A stretch of 64,000 nucleotides of DNA from Azophilus sp026709365. Its GTDB lineage: Bacteria > Pseudomonadota > Gammaproteobacteria > Pseudomonadales > Azotimanducaceae. The position numbers and the translations under genes are program-made. Below are positions 52,621-60,746 of this stretch, in pieces; positions within the stretch are counted from its first letter, which is position 1; each line of letters begins with the position of its first letter. The notes beneath the pieces are model-generated. The model saw only the letters and a list, made by a program, of their open reading frames with translations, searched no databases and was not told the DNA's origin. The stretch lies in contig OZ241345.1 in the NCBI GenBank assembly GCA_965200175.1, positions 3,286,001 to 3,350,000 on the forward strand. Reading direction: 5' to 3'.

Positions 52621-52708
52621 ACGGCGCTTCGCGCCGTCCGAGGGCAAGATGCCCTCGCTCCGGGGTGCCCCGCCTGATTGAGCAGGAGTTTCGCGCCAGC
52701 GAAACTCC
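52621..52708. repeat. Family B double hairpin followed by family A palindrome
   Basis: ACGGCGC-TTC-GCGCCGT (52621-52637), CGAGGGC-AAGAT-GCCCTCG (52639-52657) and GGAGTTTCGC-GCCA-GCGAAACTCC (52685-52708). The first two match the pair at 10463-10500. Both repeat families meeting here suggests the site accumulates repeats. Confidence 0.82.
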
Positions 52709-52796
52709 AACGCGAACCGAAGGTTCGCGCGGCGTCCCGCCCCTGATTGGATTCAACGAACGCCCTGCAAACGACTGTTGGTCCTTGTTCCCCGAG

Positions 52797-55700
52797 TTAC
52801 GGCCCCTGCGATTGCCACCACTGGGGCGGCTGCGGTTTCCGTTCCGGCCAAATCTGGTCCAAGGTGTCCGCTTCAAACACCTCGCCGCCCTTGACCACCA
52901 AGGCGAGGTCGGCGGTGTTGCGGATGTTGTCCATCGGGTCGCTGTTCAGCACCACGAGGTCGGCCAGCTTGCCGGCCTCGACGGTGCCGATGTCCTGGGC
53001 CACGCCGATGATCTCGGCGCCGTGGCGGGTGGCGGCGGTCAAGGCTTCGGTTGGGGTCAGGCCGCCGCTGGCCAAGGCCCAGAGTTCCCAGTGGTAGCCC
53101 AGGCCCTGGAGTTGGCCGTGACCGCCGACGCCCACCCGGCCGCCGGCGCGGATGATCTTGGCGGCGTTCGCCGCGACCTGCGGGAAGCTGTACTCGCGTT
53201 CGTGGAACCAGAGGCGTCGCAGGGTGCGGGCGGCCAAAAAGGGCAGCGGCGTGAAGCGGCGCAGCTTGGGGTCATCGTGGGGTGATTCATGGGTGTAGAA
53301 GAAGTTCTCCGCCCAAGGTCCGCCGTAGGCGACCAGCAGCGTCGGCGTGTAGCTCATGCCGGAGCGGGTGACCAGCTCCACGACGTCGGCGTGCAGATCC
53401 ACGATGGGGAAGTTGTGCTCGTTGCCGCTGAAGCCGTCGATGGCGTGGGTCATGTTGAGCTTCATGTCCAAGGCGCCCTCGGTGGTCGGCATCAGCTTCA
53501 GCTTGCGCGCAGCCTGGACCAGCCATTGGCGCTGGCGGCGGTTGCCGGAGATGTAGGCCTTGAGGTTATGGACCCGGTAGTGGTCCCGGTAGCGCGTCAG
53601 CACCGCCTCGGCGTGGCGGGCGGAGCGGAAGTCGTTGTTGTTGAAGATGCCGGGGCCGGTGGACAGCGCCCGGGGGCCGAGCAGCAGCCCGGCGTCGATC
53701 AGGTCCTCATAGGCCAGGATGTCCGTGGTGCTCGGCTGCACGTCGAGCCCCGTGGTGACGCCGTAGGCAAGATTGGCGAGAAAGGCCGGGTTGCTGCCAC
53801 CATGCACCCGGCGCAACACCCGGAAGTGGGCATGGGTGTCCACGTAGCCGGGCAGGATGGTCTTGCCGGCTAAGTCGATGCGCTCGGCATCGGCGGGAAG
53901 GTCCACCGCGCCGCGCTCGCCCACCGCCAGGATCCGGTCGGCCTCGATCAGCACCACGCCGTCCTCGATGGGAGGCGCGTCCGCTGCCATGCTGTGAATC
54001 CGGGCGCCGACCAGCGCCGCCTTGCCTTCGGGGCGATGCCGGGGGCGGTATATTTCGATGGCCACGGAACGCACCGAGGGGTCCGCCTCCAGCAGCGGCC
54101 GGTCGTCCTGCTCCGCGCCGTCGCCGCTGTCCGCCGCGCCCGGGTCGCCGTCGTCAGCGGTTTCCAGCTCGCCGACCTTGCGCGGCTCCTCATTTTCGTC
54201 GGCGTCGAACGCCACGTCGGCCACCGCCCGACGATAGAGCCGATTGCCGGCGCTCCAATGGACTTCGTCCCCGCCGGCACTCCAGCCGAAGAAGTCGGCG
54301 CCCACGTCCGTGAGGCGGGCCAAGGGCAGCGACGGATCGGTGAGGCTGAGCGTGACGTTGCCCAGGTTGCGGTTCAGCAGTCGGGCGAGATGGAGTTGGT
54401 TGGCGTGGTGGATCAAGGCATGGCGGCCGTCCGGCGCCAGCCGGATGTCGGCGGCGCCCACCTCGCCTTCGGCGGAATAGATGCCGGGGCCGGTGGCGCT
54501 CAGCAACCGGCGGCGGTCGGTACCGTCGTAGCGGACCGACATCAGGCCGCTGCCTTGGGCGGCGCCGAAGGGGTTCGCCGCCGCGTAGAGATAGATGCGG
54601 TCGTCCTCCGGCCCGAAATGGGGTGGCCCGTAGCCGCGGGCCGGCATGATCATGGTGGCGGGGCCACCGTTGGCGGGCAGCCAGATGAGATCCGACCCGG
54701 TTGGCGTCCCGAAGTCGTATTCCCGTTGCAGGCGTTCGTGGCTCGTGGCCCTCAGGGCGACGATGCGCTGGCCGTCCGGGGAGAAGGCCGGATCGGAGTA
54801 GAACCCTGGCCGCTCCGTTAGGCGCTTCGGCGCGCCCCGACCGTTGGAGCGCAGGCGCCAGATGTGGCCGCCGTCATCGCCCCAACTGACGAAGGCCACC
54901 TGCCTGCCGTCCGGCGAGAAGGCCGGATGGAAAGCCTCCAACCCCTCCGGCGACAGGGCCGCGGTCCGACCGCCTTCGAGCTCGTGCAGATGAATCCGAT
55001 TGAAGGCGGAAAAGGCGGTCGTAGCGCCATCCGGCGACAGCACGGGCGCTCGAATGAGGCGCGCCTTCACCGGCCCCAAGCCCAGCCGCCAGGGAAACTG
55101 CAGGCTTGGCCCCAAGCCGAGCGCCACATCGGCGGAGAACGGGACCTCGGCGACTGCCCCGGTCGCGATCGTCAGCCGGCGAATGCCTCCATCGGCAGTG
55201 AAGAACAGCGATCGGCTGTCCGGCGCGAAGGCGTAGCCCGGCAGCAGATCCCTCGTGTAGCGGGACTCCTGGTCGTCGCGCTGCACGGGGTAGGCCAGCC
55301 AGCGGTCCTCGCCCGTCCTGAGGTTGCGCAGGCGCAGGCCCGTGTGCTGCTCGAAGCGGGTGCCGTAGGCCAGCAGGCTGCCGTCCGGCGAGAGCCGCGG
55401 TCGCATGGCGCTGCCCTGGGCCTCGACGATGGCGTCCTCAGTGCCCTCGCGCAGATCGCGGCGCGCGATCCGCCATTGGGGAAACATCTGGTTGTAGGAG
55501 AAGCCGCCCAGCTTCGTGGCGTAGTAGAGATAGCGGCCATCGGGCGAGTACACCGCGCCCAAGGAGTTGTGGCGCAGGTTTCTAGGCGTTGCCGTCCCCT
55601 CCGGCGCGGCTTGGGTGATCCGCACGCCCTTGCCGCCGTCGATGTGGTAGGCCCAGAGTTCGTAGGCGCCAAGGCCGAAGCTGGTCTTGGAGGCGATGAC

Positions 55701-56135
55701 GTGCTGGCCGTCCGGCGACCACTCCGGGGAGGCGAAGTCGCCCCGCTCGCCCGAGCTGGCCAGCTTCTGCGGCTCGCCGCCGTCCAAGGCGAGGGTCCAG
55801 AGTGCGATGGCGCCGTCGCGGTCGGAGACGAAGGCGATGCGCTTGCCGTCCGGCGAGAAGCGCGGCTGCGCATCGTAGCCCATGCCTTGGGTGATGGCCT
55901 TGGCGGTGCCGCCGTGAATGGGCAGCAGGTAAAGATCGCCGAGAATTTCGAGCGCCAGTTGATCCCCTGAAGGGGCGACGTCCAAGGAGAGCCAAGTGGC
56001 CTTATCGACGGTGAACCGGGCCTCCCGCTCGGCCTTGAGCGGGAGGCCCGGCTCCGATTCACCCAGCGCCGCGCCGGCTGCGAGACAGGCGGCCGCAGCC
56101 AGCAGGCGACGCGCGGCACTGCGCGGTGCGGCCAA
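52797..56135 (-). CDS. Exported PD40 beta-propeller/amidohydrolase
   Basis: A 1112-residue periplasmic or surface enzyme. A signal peptide (residues 1-25, ending ALGES) precedes two stretches of WD40-like PD40 repeats (about 30-680; many FSPDGKRIAFVSDRDG-type units). An amidohydrolase follows (about 740-1100) with metal ligands in GYVDTHAHF, the late GGHGQLQGLG segment, and the closing EAGKLADLVVLNSDP. The TolB-like propeller plus amidohydrolase combination is a known family often annotated as a peptidase or prolidase-like hydrolase; the substrate is unknown. It is first described here after the island and unrelated to it. Confidence 0.88.
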   Translation of the reverse strand: MAAPRSAARRLLAAAACLAAGAALGESEPGLPLKAEREARFTVDKATWLSLDVAPSGDQLALEILGDLYLLPIHGGTAKAITQGMGYDAQPRFSPDGKRIAFVSDRDGAIALWTLALDGGEPQKLASSGERGDFASPEWSPDGQHVIASKTSFGLGAYELWAYHIDGGKGVRITQAAPEGTATPRNLRHNSLGAVYSPDGRYLYYATKLGGFSYNQMFPQWRIARRDLREGTEDAIVEAQGSAMRPRLSPDGSLLAYGTRFEQHTGLRLRNLRTGEDRWLAYPVQRDDQESRYTRDLLPGYAFAPDSRSLFFTADGGIRRLTIATGAVAEVPFSADVALGLGPSLQFPWRLGLGPVKARLIRAPVLSPDGATTAFSAFNRIHLHELEGGRTAALSPEGLEAFHPAFSPDGRQVAFVSWGDDGGHIWRLRSNGRGAPKRLTERPGFYSDPAFSPDGQRIVALRATSHERLQREYDFGTPTGSDLIWLPANGGPATMIMPARGYGPPHFGPEDDRIYLYAAANPFGAAQGSGLMSVRYDGTDRRRLLSATGPGIYSAEGEVGAADIRLAPDGRHALIHHANQLHLARLLNRNLGNVTLSLTDPSLPLARLTDVGADFFGWSAGGDEVHWSAGNRLYRRAVADVAFDADENEEPRKVGELETADDGDPGAADSGDGAEQDDRPLLEADPSVRSVAIEIYRPRHRPEGKAALVGARIHSMAADAPPIEDGVVLIEADRILAVGERGAVDLPADAERIDLAGKTILPGYVDTHAHFRVLRRVHGGSNPAFLANLAYGVTTGLDVQPSTTDILAYEDLIDAGLLLGPRALSTGPGIFNNNDFRSARHAEAVLTRYRDHYRVHNLKAYISGNRRQRQWLVQAARKLKLMPTTEGALDMKLNMTHAIDGFSGNEHNFPIVDLHADVVELVTRSGMSYTPTLLVAYGGPWAENFFYTHESPHDDPKLRRFTPLPFLAARTLRRLWFHEREYSFPQVAANAAKIIRAGGRVGVGGHGQLQGLGYHWELWALASGGLTPTEALTAATRHGAEIIGVAQDIGTVEAGKLADLVVLNSDPMDNIRNTADLALVVKGGEVFEADTLDQIWPERKPQPPQWWQSQGP

Positions 56136-56175
56136 CAGCCTCTCCCCGAACGTGGGCGGTGCGCGTGTTCGGCGG

Positions 56176-56670
56176 TTAGGCGGTCGGCTCGTACTTCAGC
56201 ATGACGCGGGAGCCGTCGGCCAACCCGTTGCGGAAGCGCGGCCCCCACTTGTCCCACTCCGCGCTGTACTTGCCGCCCATGACTTCCAGCACCTGCCCGT
56301 GGGCGGCGGCGTCCGTCTCGATGCTGGCATTGGCGCCGACCATCGGCAGCGCCCGGTGGCCGCCGTCCGCTCGCTGCCACCGGCCGACGTCGCCGACCCA
56401 GATTCGGGCCTTGGCCAGCCCTTGGCGTATGGCCTGCGCGCGCCAGGCATCCGTCGCGGTGACCACGTACAGGGCACCGCCGAAGCTGGCGAACCATATC
56501 TCGGCTTGGCAGCGGCTTTCCGCGCCGTTGGACTGAATGGGCGTGAGGTAGATGAGCGGCGAGGTCTCGGCGGCGGCGCGCCAATCCGGCTCGGCCCGGC
56601 CAATGGCGGGGAGCAGGGGCAGGGCCGCAGCGGCGGCTGAGGTCTTGAGCAGGGTTCGTCGGCTAATCAT
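56176..56670 (-). CDS. Tat-exported pyridoxamine-oxidase-fold protein
   Basis: A 164-residue protein. A twin-arginine-type signal (MISRRTLLKTSAAAAALPLLP) opens it. The mature part (SRCQAEIWFASFGGALYVVTATDAWRAQAIRQG, KARIWVGDVGRW) fits the split-barrel FMN or F420-binding fold of pyridoxamine 5'-phosphate oxidase and nitroreductase-like proteins. The reaction is not known. It lies 40 bp upstream of the PD40 amidohydrolase on the same strand and may be cotranscribed with it. Confidence 0.72.
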   Translation of the reverse strand: MISRRTLLKTSAAAAALPLLPAIGRAEPDWRAAAETSPLIYLTPIQSNGAESRCQAEIWFASFGGALYVVTATDAWRAQAIRQGLAKARIWVGDVGRWQRADGGHRALPMVGANASIETDAAAHGQVLEVMGGKYSAEWDKWGPRFRNGLADGSRVMLKYEPTA

Positions 56671-56758
56671 GGGTTCAACTCCTTGAAAGGATTATGGATT
56701 GGGGGGTGCTTCAATAGGCTCCTGAGCAGGAGTCAGGTTGCACGTGCGTCATGAGTTT

Positions 56759-56777
56759 CGAGGGCGTCTTGCCCTCG
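56759..56777. repeat. Family B palindrome
   Basis: CGAGGGC-GTCTT-GCCCTCG, a perfect 7-bp stem with a 5-base loop. It lies between the EthD gene and the Tat-exported gene, in the position of an intergenic REP element. Confidence 0.75.
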
Positions 56778-56833
56778 ACCAACACTCCCGAAGTTCGATG
56801 CCGAGGCAGGGCTTTAAGGTCATTCCCTGCGCT

Positions 56834-57205
56834 TCAGCCCACATCGGGAAGCTCGGATTCACATTCCTCCTCAATGACGAAGAAGCGCATTCCGGGCCGG
56901 TCGAAGAGGCGCTCCTCGTCAGCGGCGATTTCCGCCGCCGCCGCCGGGGCGGACAGCACTCGACCACAAGCCTCCAAGGTGGCGCGGTCGGGGTACCAGA
57001 TCTCCAGCACCACGTCGAAGTCCGCCTCCGGCGTCTCCCCGGTGTCCCGGCTTGGGGAGGGCGTGATGAACCGGCGCATGTAGCGGCTGGCGAACCCGGA
57101 AAGGTACTTCTCGCCGATGACGCGGTGATGGGTTTCGTAGTAGGCGCGGAATTCCGCCACCGTCATGCCGGGGCGGCGCTTGAGCAGGCCAATGGTCTTG
57201 ATCAC
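56834..57205 (-). CDS. EthD-domain protein
   Basis: A 123-residue small protein of the dimeric alpha/beta-barrel type. It opens (V)IKTIGLLKRRPGMTVAEFRAYYETHHRVIGEKY, with the PGMT-x-EF-x-x-YYExxH hallmark of EthD proteins, and includes FDVVLEIWYPDRATLEA. Homologues accompany degradative oxygenases or act as small isomerases; the role here is unknown. GTG 57205 with GGAGACC upstream is the start, 16 bp after the fumarase stop, so the genes are probably cotranscribed. Confidence 0.85.
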   Translation of the reverse strand: MIKTIGLLKRRPGMTVAEFRAYYETHHRVIGEKYLSGFASRYMRRFITPSPSRDTGETPEADFDVVLEIWYPDRATLEACGRVLSAPAAAAEIAADEERLFDRPGMRFFVIEEECESELPDVG

Positions 57206-57221
57206 GGCAGGTCTCCGAGGG

Positions 57222-58751
57222 CTAGGCCGGGACGGATGCGGCAGGGATGAAGTCGCCGGTGGCGGGGCGCGACCAGAGCTTCGGCCCGGACTCATGCACG
57301 GACTCGCCTCGGGTGTCCACGGCCACCGTCACCGGCATGTCGCGCACCTCGAATTCGTGAATGGCCTCCATGCCGAGCTCCGGGAAGGCCAGCACTCGGG
57401 CGCCGGTGATCGCCTTGGACACCAAGTAGGCCGCGCCGCCGACGGCGATCAGGGAGGTTGCCTCAAAGTCGCGAATCGCCGCAATGGCCTCCGGGCCGCG
57501 CTCGCCCTTGCCGATCATGCCCATCAGCCCGGTGCGCTCCAGCAGGGGACGGGTGAACTTGTCCATGCGGGTGGCCGTGGTGGGACCAGCGGGCCCCACC
57601 ACTTCCCCGCGCACCGGATCCACCGGCCCGACGTAGTAAATGAAGCGCCCGGCCAGATCCACGGGCAGAGGCTCGCCGGCCTCCAGCAAGTCAACGAGCC
57701 GCTTGTGCGCCGCATCCCGCCCGGTGAGCATGCTGCCGGACAGCAGCAGGGTGTCTCCGGCGCACCACTCGCGCATTGCGGAGCGGGTGAGGGTTTGCAA
57801 GTCCACCCGCCGCACCTCGTCGCCCAAGTCGAAAGCGATGTCCGGCCAGTCGTTCAGGTCCGGCGGCTCGAAGCGGGCCGGGCCGCTGCCGTCCAGGGTG
57901 AAGTGGACGTGCCGGGTGGCGCTGCAGTTGGGAATGACGGCCACCGGCTTGTTGGCGGCGTGGGTGGGGTACGCCTTCACCTTCACGTCAAGCACGGTGG
58001 TCAGGCCGCCCAAGCCCTGGGCGCCGATGCCGAGCGCATTGACCTTGTCGAACAGCTCCAGGCGCAGTGCCTCGCTGCGGTTGGCCGCACCGCGGGCTTG
58101 CAGGTCATGGATGTCGATGGGTTCCATCAACGCTTCCTTGGCCAGCAGCATCGCCTTCTCCGGGGTGCCGCCGATGCCGACGCCGAGCAGCCCCGGCGGG
58201 CACCAGCCGGCGCCCATGGCGGGCACCACGGACAGCACCCAGTCGGCCACCGAGTCGCTGGGGTTGAGCATGGCGAACTTGGCCTTGGCCTCGCTGCCGC
58301 CGCCCTTGGCAGCGACCTCCACGCCCAGCGTGTCGCCGGGAGTGAGGCGGGTGTGGATCACCGCCGGAGTGTTGTCCTTGGTGTTGGCGCGCGCACCGTC
58401 CGGATCGGCGAGCACCGACCCGCGCAGCACGTTGTCCGGGTGCAGGTAGCCCTGCCGGACGCCCGCGTTGACCATATCCTCAACGCCCATTTCGGCCTCC
58501 CAGCGCAGGTCCATGCCAACGTCCAGAAACACGTTGACGATGCCGGTGTCCTGGCAGATGGGGCGCTTGCCCAGGGCGCACAGGCGCGAGTTGACCAGCA
58601 CCTGCTTGAGCGCCGCCTTGGCCGCCGGGGATTCCTCCTTCCCGTAGGCCTCGGCCATGCCGCGAATGAAGTCCGGCGGATGGTAGTAGGAGATGTACTG
58701 CAGCGCGTCCGCCACGCTTTGAATCAGGTCGTCCTGCTTGATGACGTTCAT
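57222..58751 (-). CDS. Class I (iron-sulfur) fumarate hydratase
   Basis: A 509-residue oxygen-sensitive fumarase of the TCA cycle. The N-terminal alpha part shows GKRPICQDTGIVNVFLDVG, KGGGSEAKAKFAMLNPSDS, and GAGWCPPGLLGVGIGGT with cluster-ligand cysteines. The C-terminal beta part shows GSMLTGRDAAHKRL and GPVDPVRGEVVGPAGPTTATRMD. Both parts are in one chain, as in FumA/FumB. Related tartrate dehydratases are less likely given the full-length fusion. It starts at ATG 58751. Confidence 0.95.
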   Translation of the reverse strand: MNVIKQDDLIQSVADALQYISYYHPPDFIRGMAEAYGKEESPAAKAALKQVLVNSRLCALGKRPICQDTGIVNVFLDVGMDLRWEAEMGVEDMVNAGVRQGYLHPDNVLRGSVLADPDGARANTKDNTPAVIHTRLTPGDTLGVEVAAKGGGSEAKAKFAMLNPSDSVADWVLSVVPAMGAGWCPPGLLGVGIGGTPEKAMLLAKEALMEPIDIHDLQARGAANRSEALRLELFDKVNALGIGAQGLGGLTTVLDVKVKAYPTHAANKPVAVIPNCSATRHVHFTLDGSGPARFEPPDLNDWPDIAFDLGDEVRRVDLQTLTRSAMREWCAGDTLLLSGSMLTGRDAAHKRLVDLLEAGEPLPVDLAGRFIYYVGPVDPVRGEVVGPAGPTTATRMDKFTRPLLERTGLMGMIGKGERGPEAIAAIRDFEATSLIAVGGAAYLVSKAITGARVLAFPELGMEAIHEFEVRDMPVTVAVDTRGESVHESGPKLWSRPATGDFIPAASVPA

Positions 58752-58799
58752 TGATGCGGTCCTTGCGCGACAGTGCGCATGATACGCCCTATGCAGGCG

Positions 58800-59573
58800 T
58801 TAAGGGGCCTCTGACTCGACCTCAAATCCGGGAAAGTCGTTGGTTGCGAACAACCGCTGCAGCGGGCTGGCCAGCGCCAGCCGACGGGATAGGTCCGGCA
58901 GCAGCGCATTGAGCAGGTGCTCGTTCAGGCTTTGGCGAACCTCGTGGTTTGGGTAGCCCAATCGGTAGGTGGTGCGTCCCCCGTCGCTGTCCCTCCCCTT
59001 GATGGTGAGGTAGCCGGTCTGGAACAGCAGCGCCTCAATGCCGACATGGTCCACGTCGAAGGTGGACAGCAGGGCTTCGGTGCCGATCATGCCGTCCAGA
59101 TCGACCGAGCGCACTTGGCGCTCGATCAGCACGTCGATCAGGAGCTTGGGGGTGCCGGTCTCGAACCAGTGGGCGCGGAACTCGCGGGTGTCGAAGAGCA
59201 ACAGGATGTCGAAATCCTTGATGGTGGCGTAGAGGCCGCGCAGATAGTCACGGTTGGCGCGGACCGCCACCGGCGCTCCCAAGGCATCCAGCATCGGCTT
59301 GTCGTACTCGTCAACCAGAATCACGACCCGCTCGCCCGCCTGCTCGCGCAGCAACTCGATCAGTTCGCCGAACCGTTCCGGGGCGGTGGGGTAGCCGGAC
59401 GAAACGCCGGCCGACCGCTCCACTCGGTCCAGTTGGGCCATCAGATTGCCGTGACTGAGCCACCACTGAGCCTTCGGTGGTGATGCGCCGAAGGTCCGCT
59501 CAAGGTAGGATGTCGTTCCTTGACGTGCCAGACACACAGGCTCCATGACGCCATAAGCCAAGCGTGCGCCCAC
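58800..59573 (-). pseudogene. AAA-ATPase-like (PF09820-type) gene remnant with internal deletion
   Basis: Translatable as 257 residues, but only pieces of an AAA-ATPase-like/PD-(D/E)XK family protein. RVVILVDEYDKPMLDAL is the Walker B region, followed by ANRDYLRGLYATIKD. This runs directly into FDILLLFDTREFRAHWFETGTP, skipping roughly 100 residues normally present (the FLTGVSKFS and YNPF region). The Walker A N-terminus is absent and the C-terminal nuclease domain stops at FEVESEAP. It is therefore a decayed copy. These genes are abundant in some environmental genomes and spread as repeats. Confidence 0.75.
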
Positions 59574-59671
59574 TTCTTATCCACGGAATGCGGGCGACGT
59601 ATTGATCGCAATCACCTGCTGATAGCCGCTGGCGTTTTACTCCCCAATAACATGAAGGAGATTAGCCGCTG

Positions 59672-60298
59672 ATGAGCACCCTGCTTTGCATTAAGTGTTC
59701 GCCGAGGCAAACGGATTCGTTTTCCAGCCAAGCGGCAGCAATTTACTTGAACGCCTTGCCGAAGCGCGTGACGGTCGAGCATCTGGACTTGTTCGACGGC
59801 AACCTGCCCGAATTCGACGCCGCAGCGGCCGCTGCGAAGTACAAGGTGATGCGTGGCCAAGCGCTCAACCCTGGCGAGGAAAGCGCCTGGTCGGCGGTGC
59901 TTGGCTTGGTTGAGCAGTTCAAGGCAGCCGACCACTACCTGATTGCGGCGCCCATGTGGAACTTCGGCATTCCCTACAAGCTCAAGCAGTACATCGACCT
60001 GATCACCCACCCCGGCTTGACCTTCAATCCCCGCCCCGACGGCATGAAGGGTCTCGCCGGGGGAGATGCGGTGGTGATCTACTCGCGCGGCGGCAACTAC
60101 AGCCCGAAGGACGGCCAGCCGGACCCCTACGATCATCAGTCCCCCTACCTGCAGGCCTGGCTGGGGCTGGTCGGCGTAAGCCCAGTGACGGAGGTCGCCG
60201 TGCAGGGCACCATGCGGCCGCCGGTCGGCGCCGGGAGCCACTTGGATCACGTCCGAGGCCGCCTTGAGGAACTGGCCCAGCGCATCGGCAGGGATTAG
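59672..60298 (+). CDS. FMN-dependent NADH-azoreductase/quinone reductase
   Basis: A 208-residue flavodoxin-fold enzyme reducing quinones or azo compounds with NADH. The phosphate loop is CSPRQTDSFSSQ and the substrate/FMN motif is APMWNFGIPYKLKQYIDLI; VIYSRGGNYS is the next conserved strand. It resembles AzoR. GAAGGAGA lies about 12 bases before the ATG. It is divergent from the ATPase remnant and convergent with the small membrane gene. Confidence 0.9.
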   Translation: MSTLLCIKCSPRQTDSFSSQAAAIYLNALPKRVTVEHLDLFDGNLPEFDAAAAAAKYKVMRGQALNPGEESAWSAVLGLVEQFKAADHYLIAAPMWNFGIPYKLKQYIDLITHPGLTFNPRPDGMKGLAGGDAVVIYSRGGNYSPKDGQPDPYDHQSPYLQAWLGLVGVSPVTEVAVQGTMRPPVGAGSHLDHVRGRLEELAQRIGRD

Positions 60299-60382
60299 CG
60301 TAAGAGTTTTCGTCTGGCGGCAGGGGGTGGTCCGAATGCACCCGACAGCAACGAAGCTCAGTCGGCCAAGGGCTTGCCTTCG

Positions 60383-60724
60383 CTAGCCCCGCAGCGCTTT
60401 GCCGACCAACATTTCCTCAATGTTGCCTTGGGTTTGTACGCTCAACACCAACAGGTAGAGGGCAAGGAAGGGCGCGCCGAACAGCAGCGCCAACAGCCCA
60501 AGCAAGCAGCCCTTGGCAGTGAATTCGTTGCGCCACGCGGTCCAGAGCGCGGACAGCATCAGCATGCCGAGGAAGTCCAAGTTGAACTGCCCGGGCCAGC
60601 CCATAGACGCAATGTCGCCGAAGAACACGGGAAGGAGGTTCAACCCATGCTGGGCGACCACGGCCCCGGTGTAGGCCGCAATCACGGCGAGCAGCGCCGC
60701 AAGGAAACAGCGAAACAGGGTCAT
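60383..60724 (-). CDS. Small membrane protein of unknown function
   Basis: A 113-residue protein with about three hydrophobic spans: FLAALLAVIAAYTGAVVAQH, FLGMLMLSALWTAW and GCLLGLLALLFGAPFLALYLLVL. It is not recognised as a named family. It lies 22 bp downstream of the deacylase gene on the same strand, so it may be cotranscribed. Codon use and the span pattern argue for a real gene. Confidence 0.7.
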   Translation of the reverse strand: MTLFRCFLAALLAVIAAYTGAVVAQHGLNLLPVFFGDIASMGWPGQFNLDFLGMLMLSALWTAWRNEFTAKGCLLGLLALLFGAPFLALYLLVLSVQTQGNIEEMLVGKALRG

Positions 60725-60746
60725 GTCGGTTTCCGTGCCGATGGCG

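Larger units (their letters stand above)
52302..52796. other. Right-edge spacer of the island, made of repeats
   Basis: The 495 bp after the last island gene contain no gene. They hold a 263-bp non-coding insertion element (52322-52584), the family B double hairpin (52621-52657) and a family A palindrome (52685-52708), plus a CGCGAACC-N5-GGTTCGCG hairpin near 52712. This repeat cluster marks the boundary with the chromosomal PD40 amidohydrolase gene. Confidence 0.65.
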
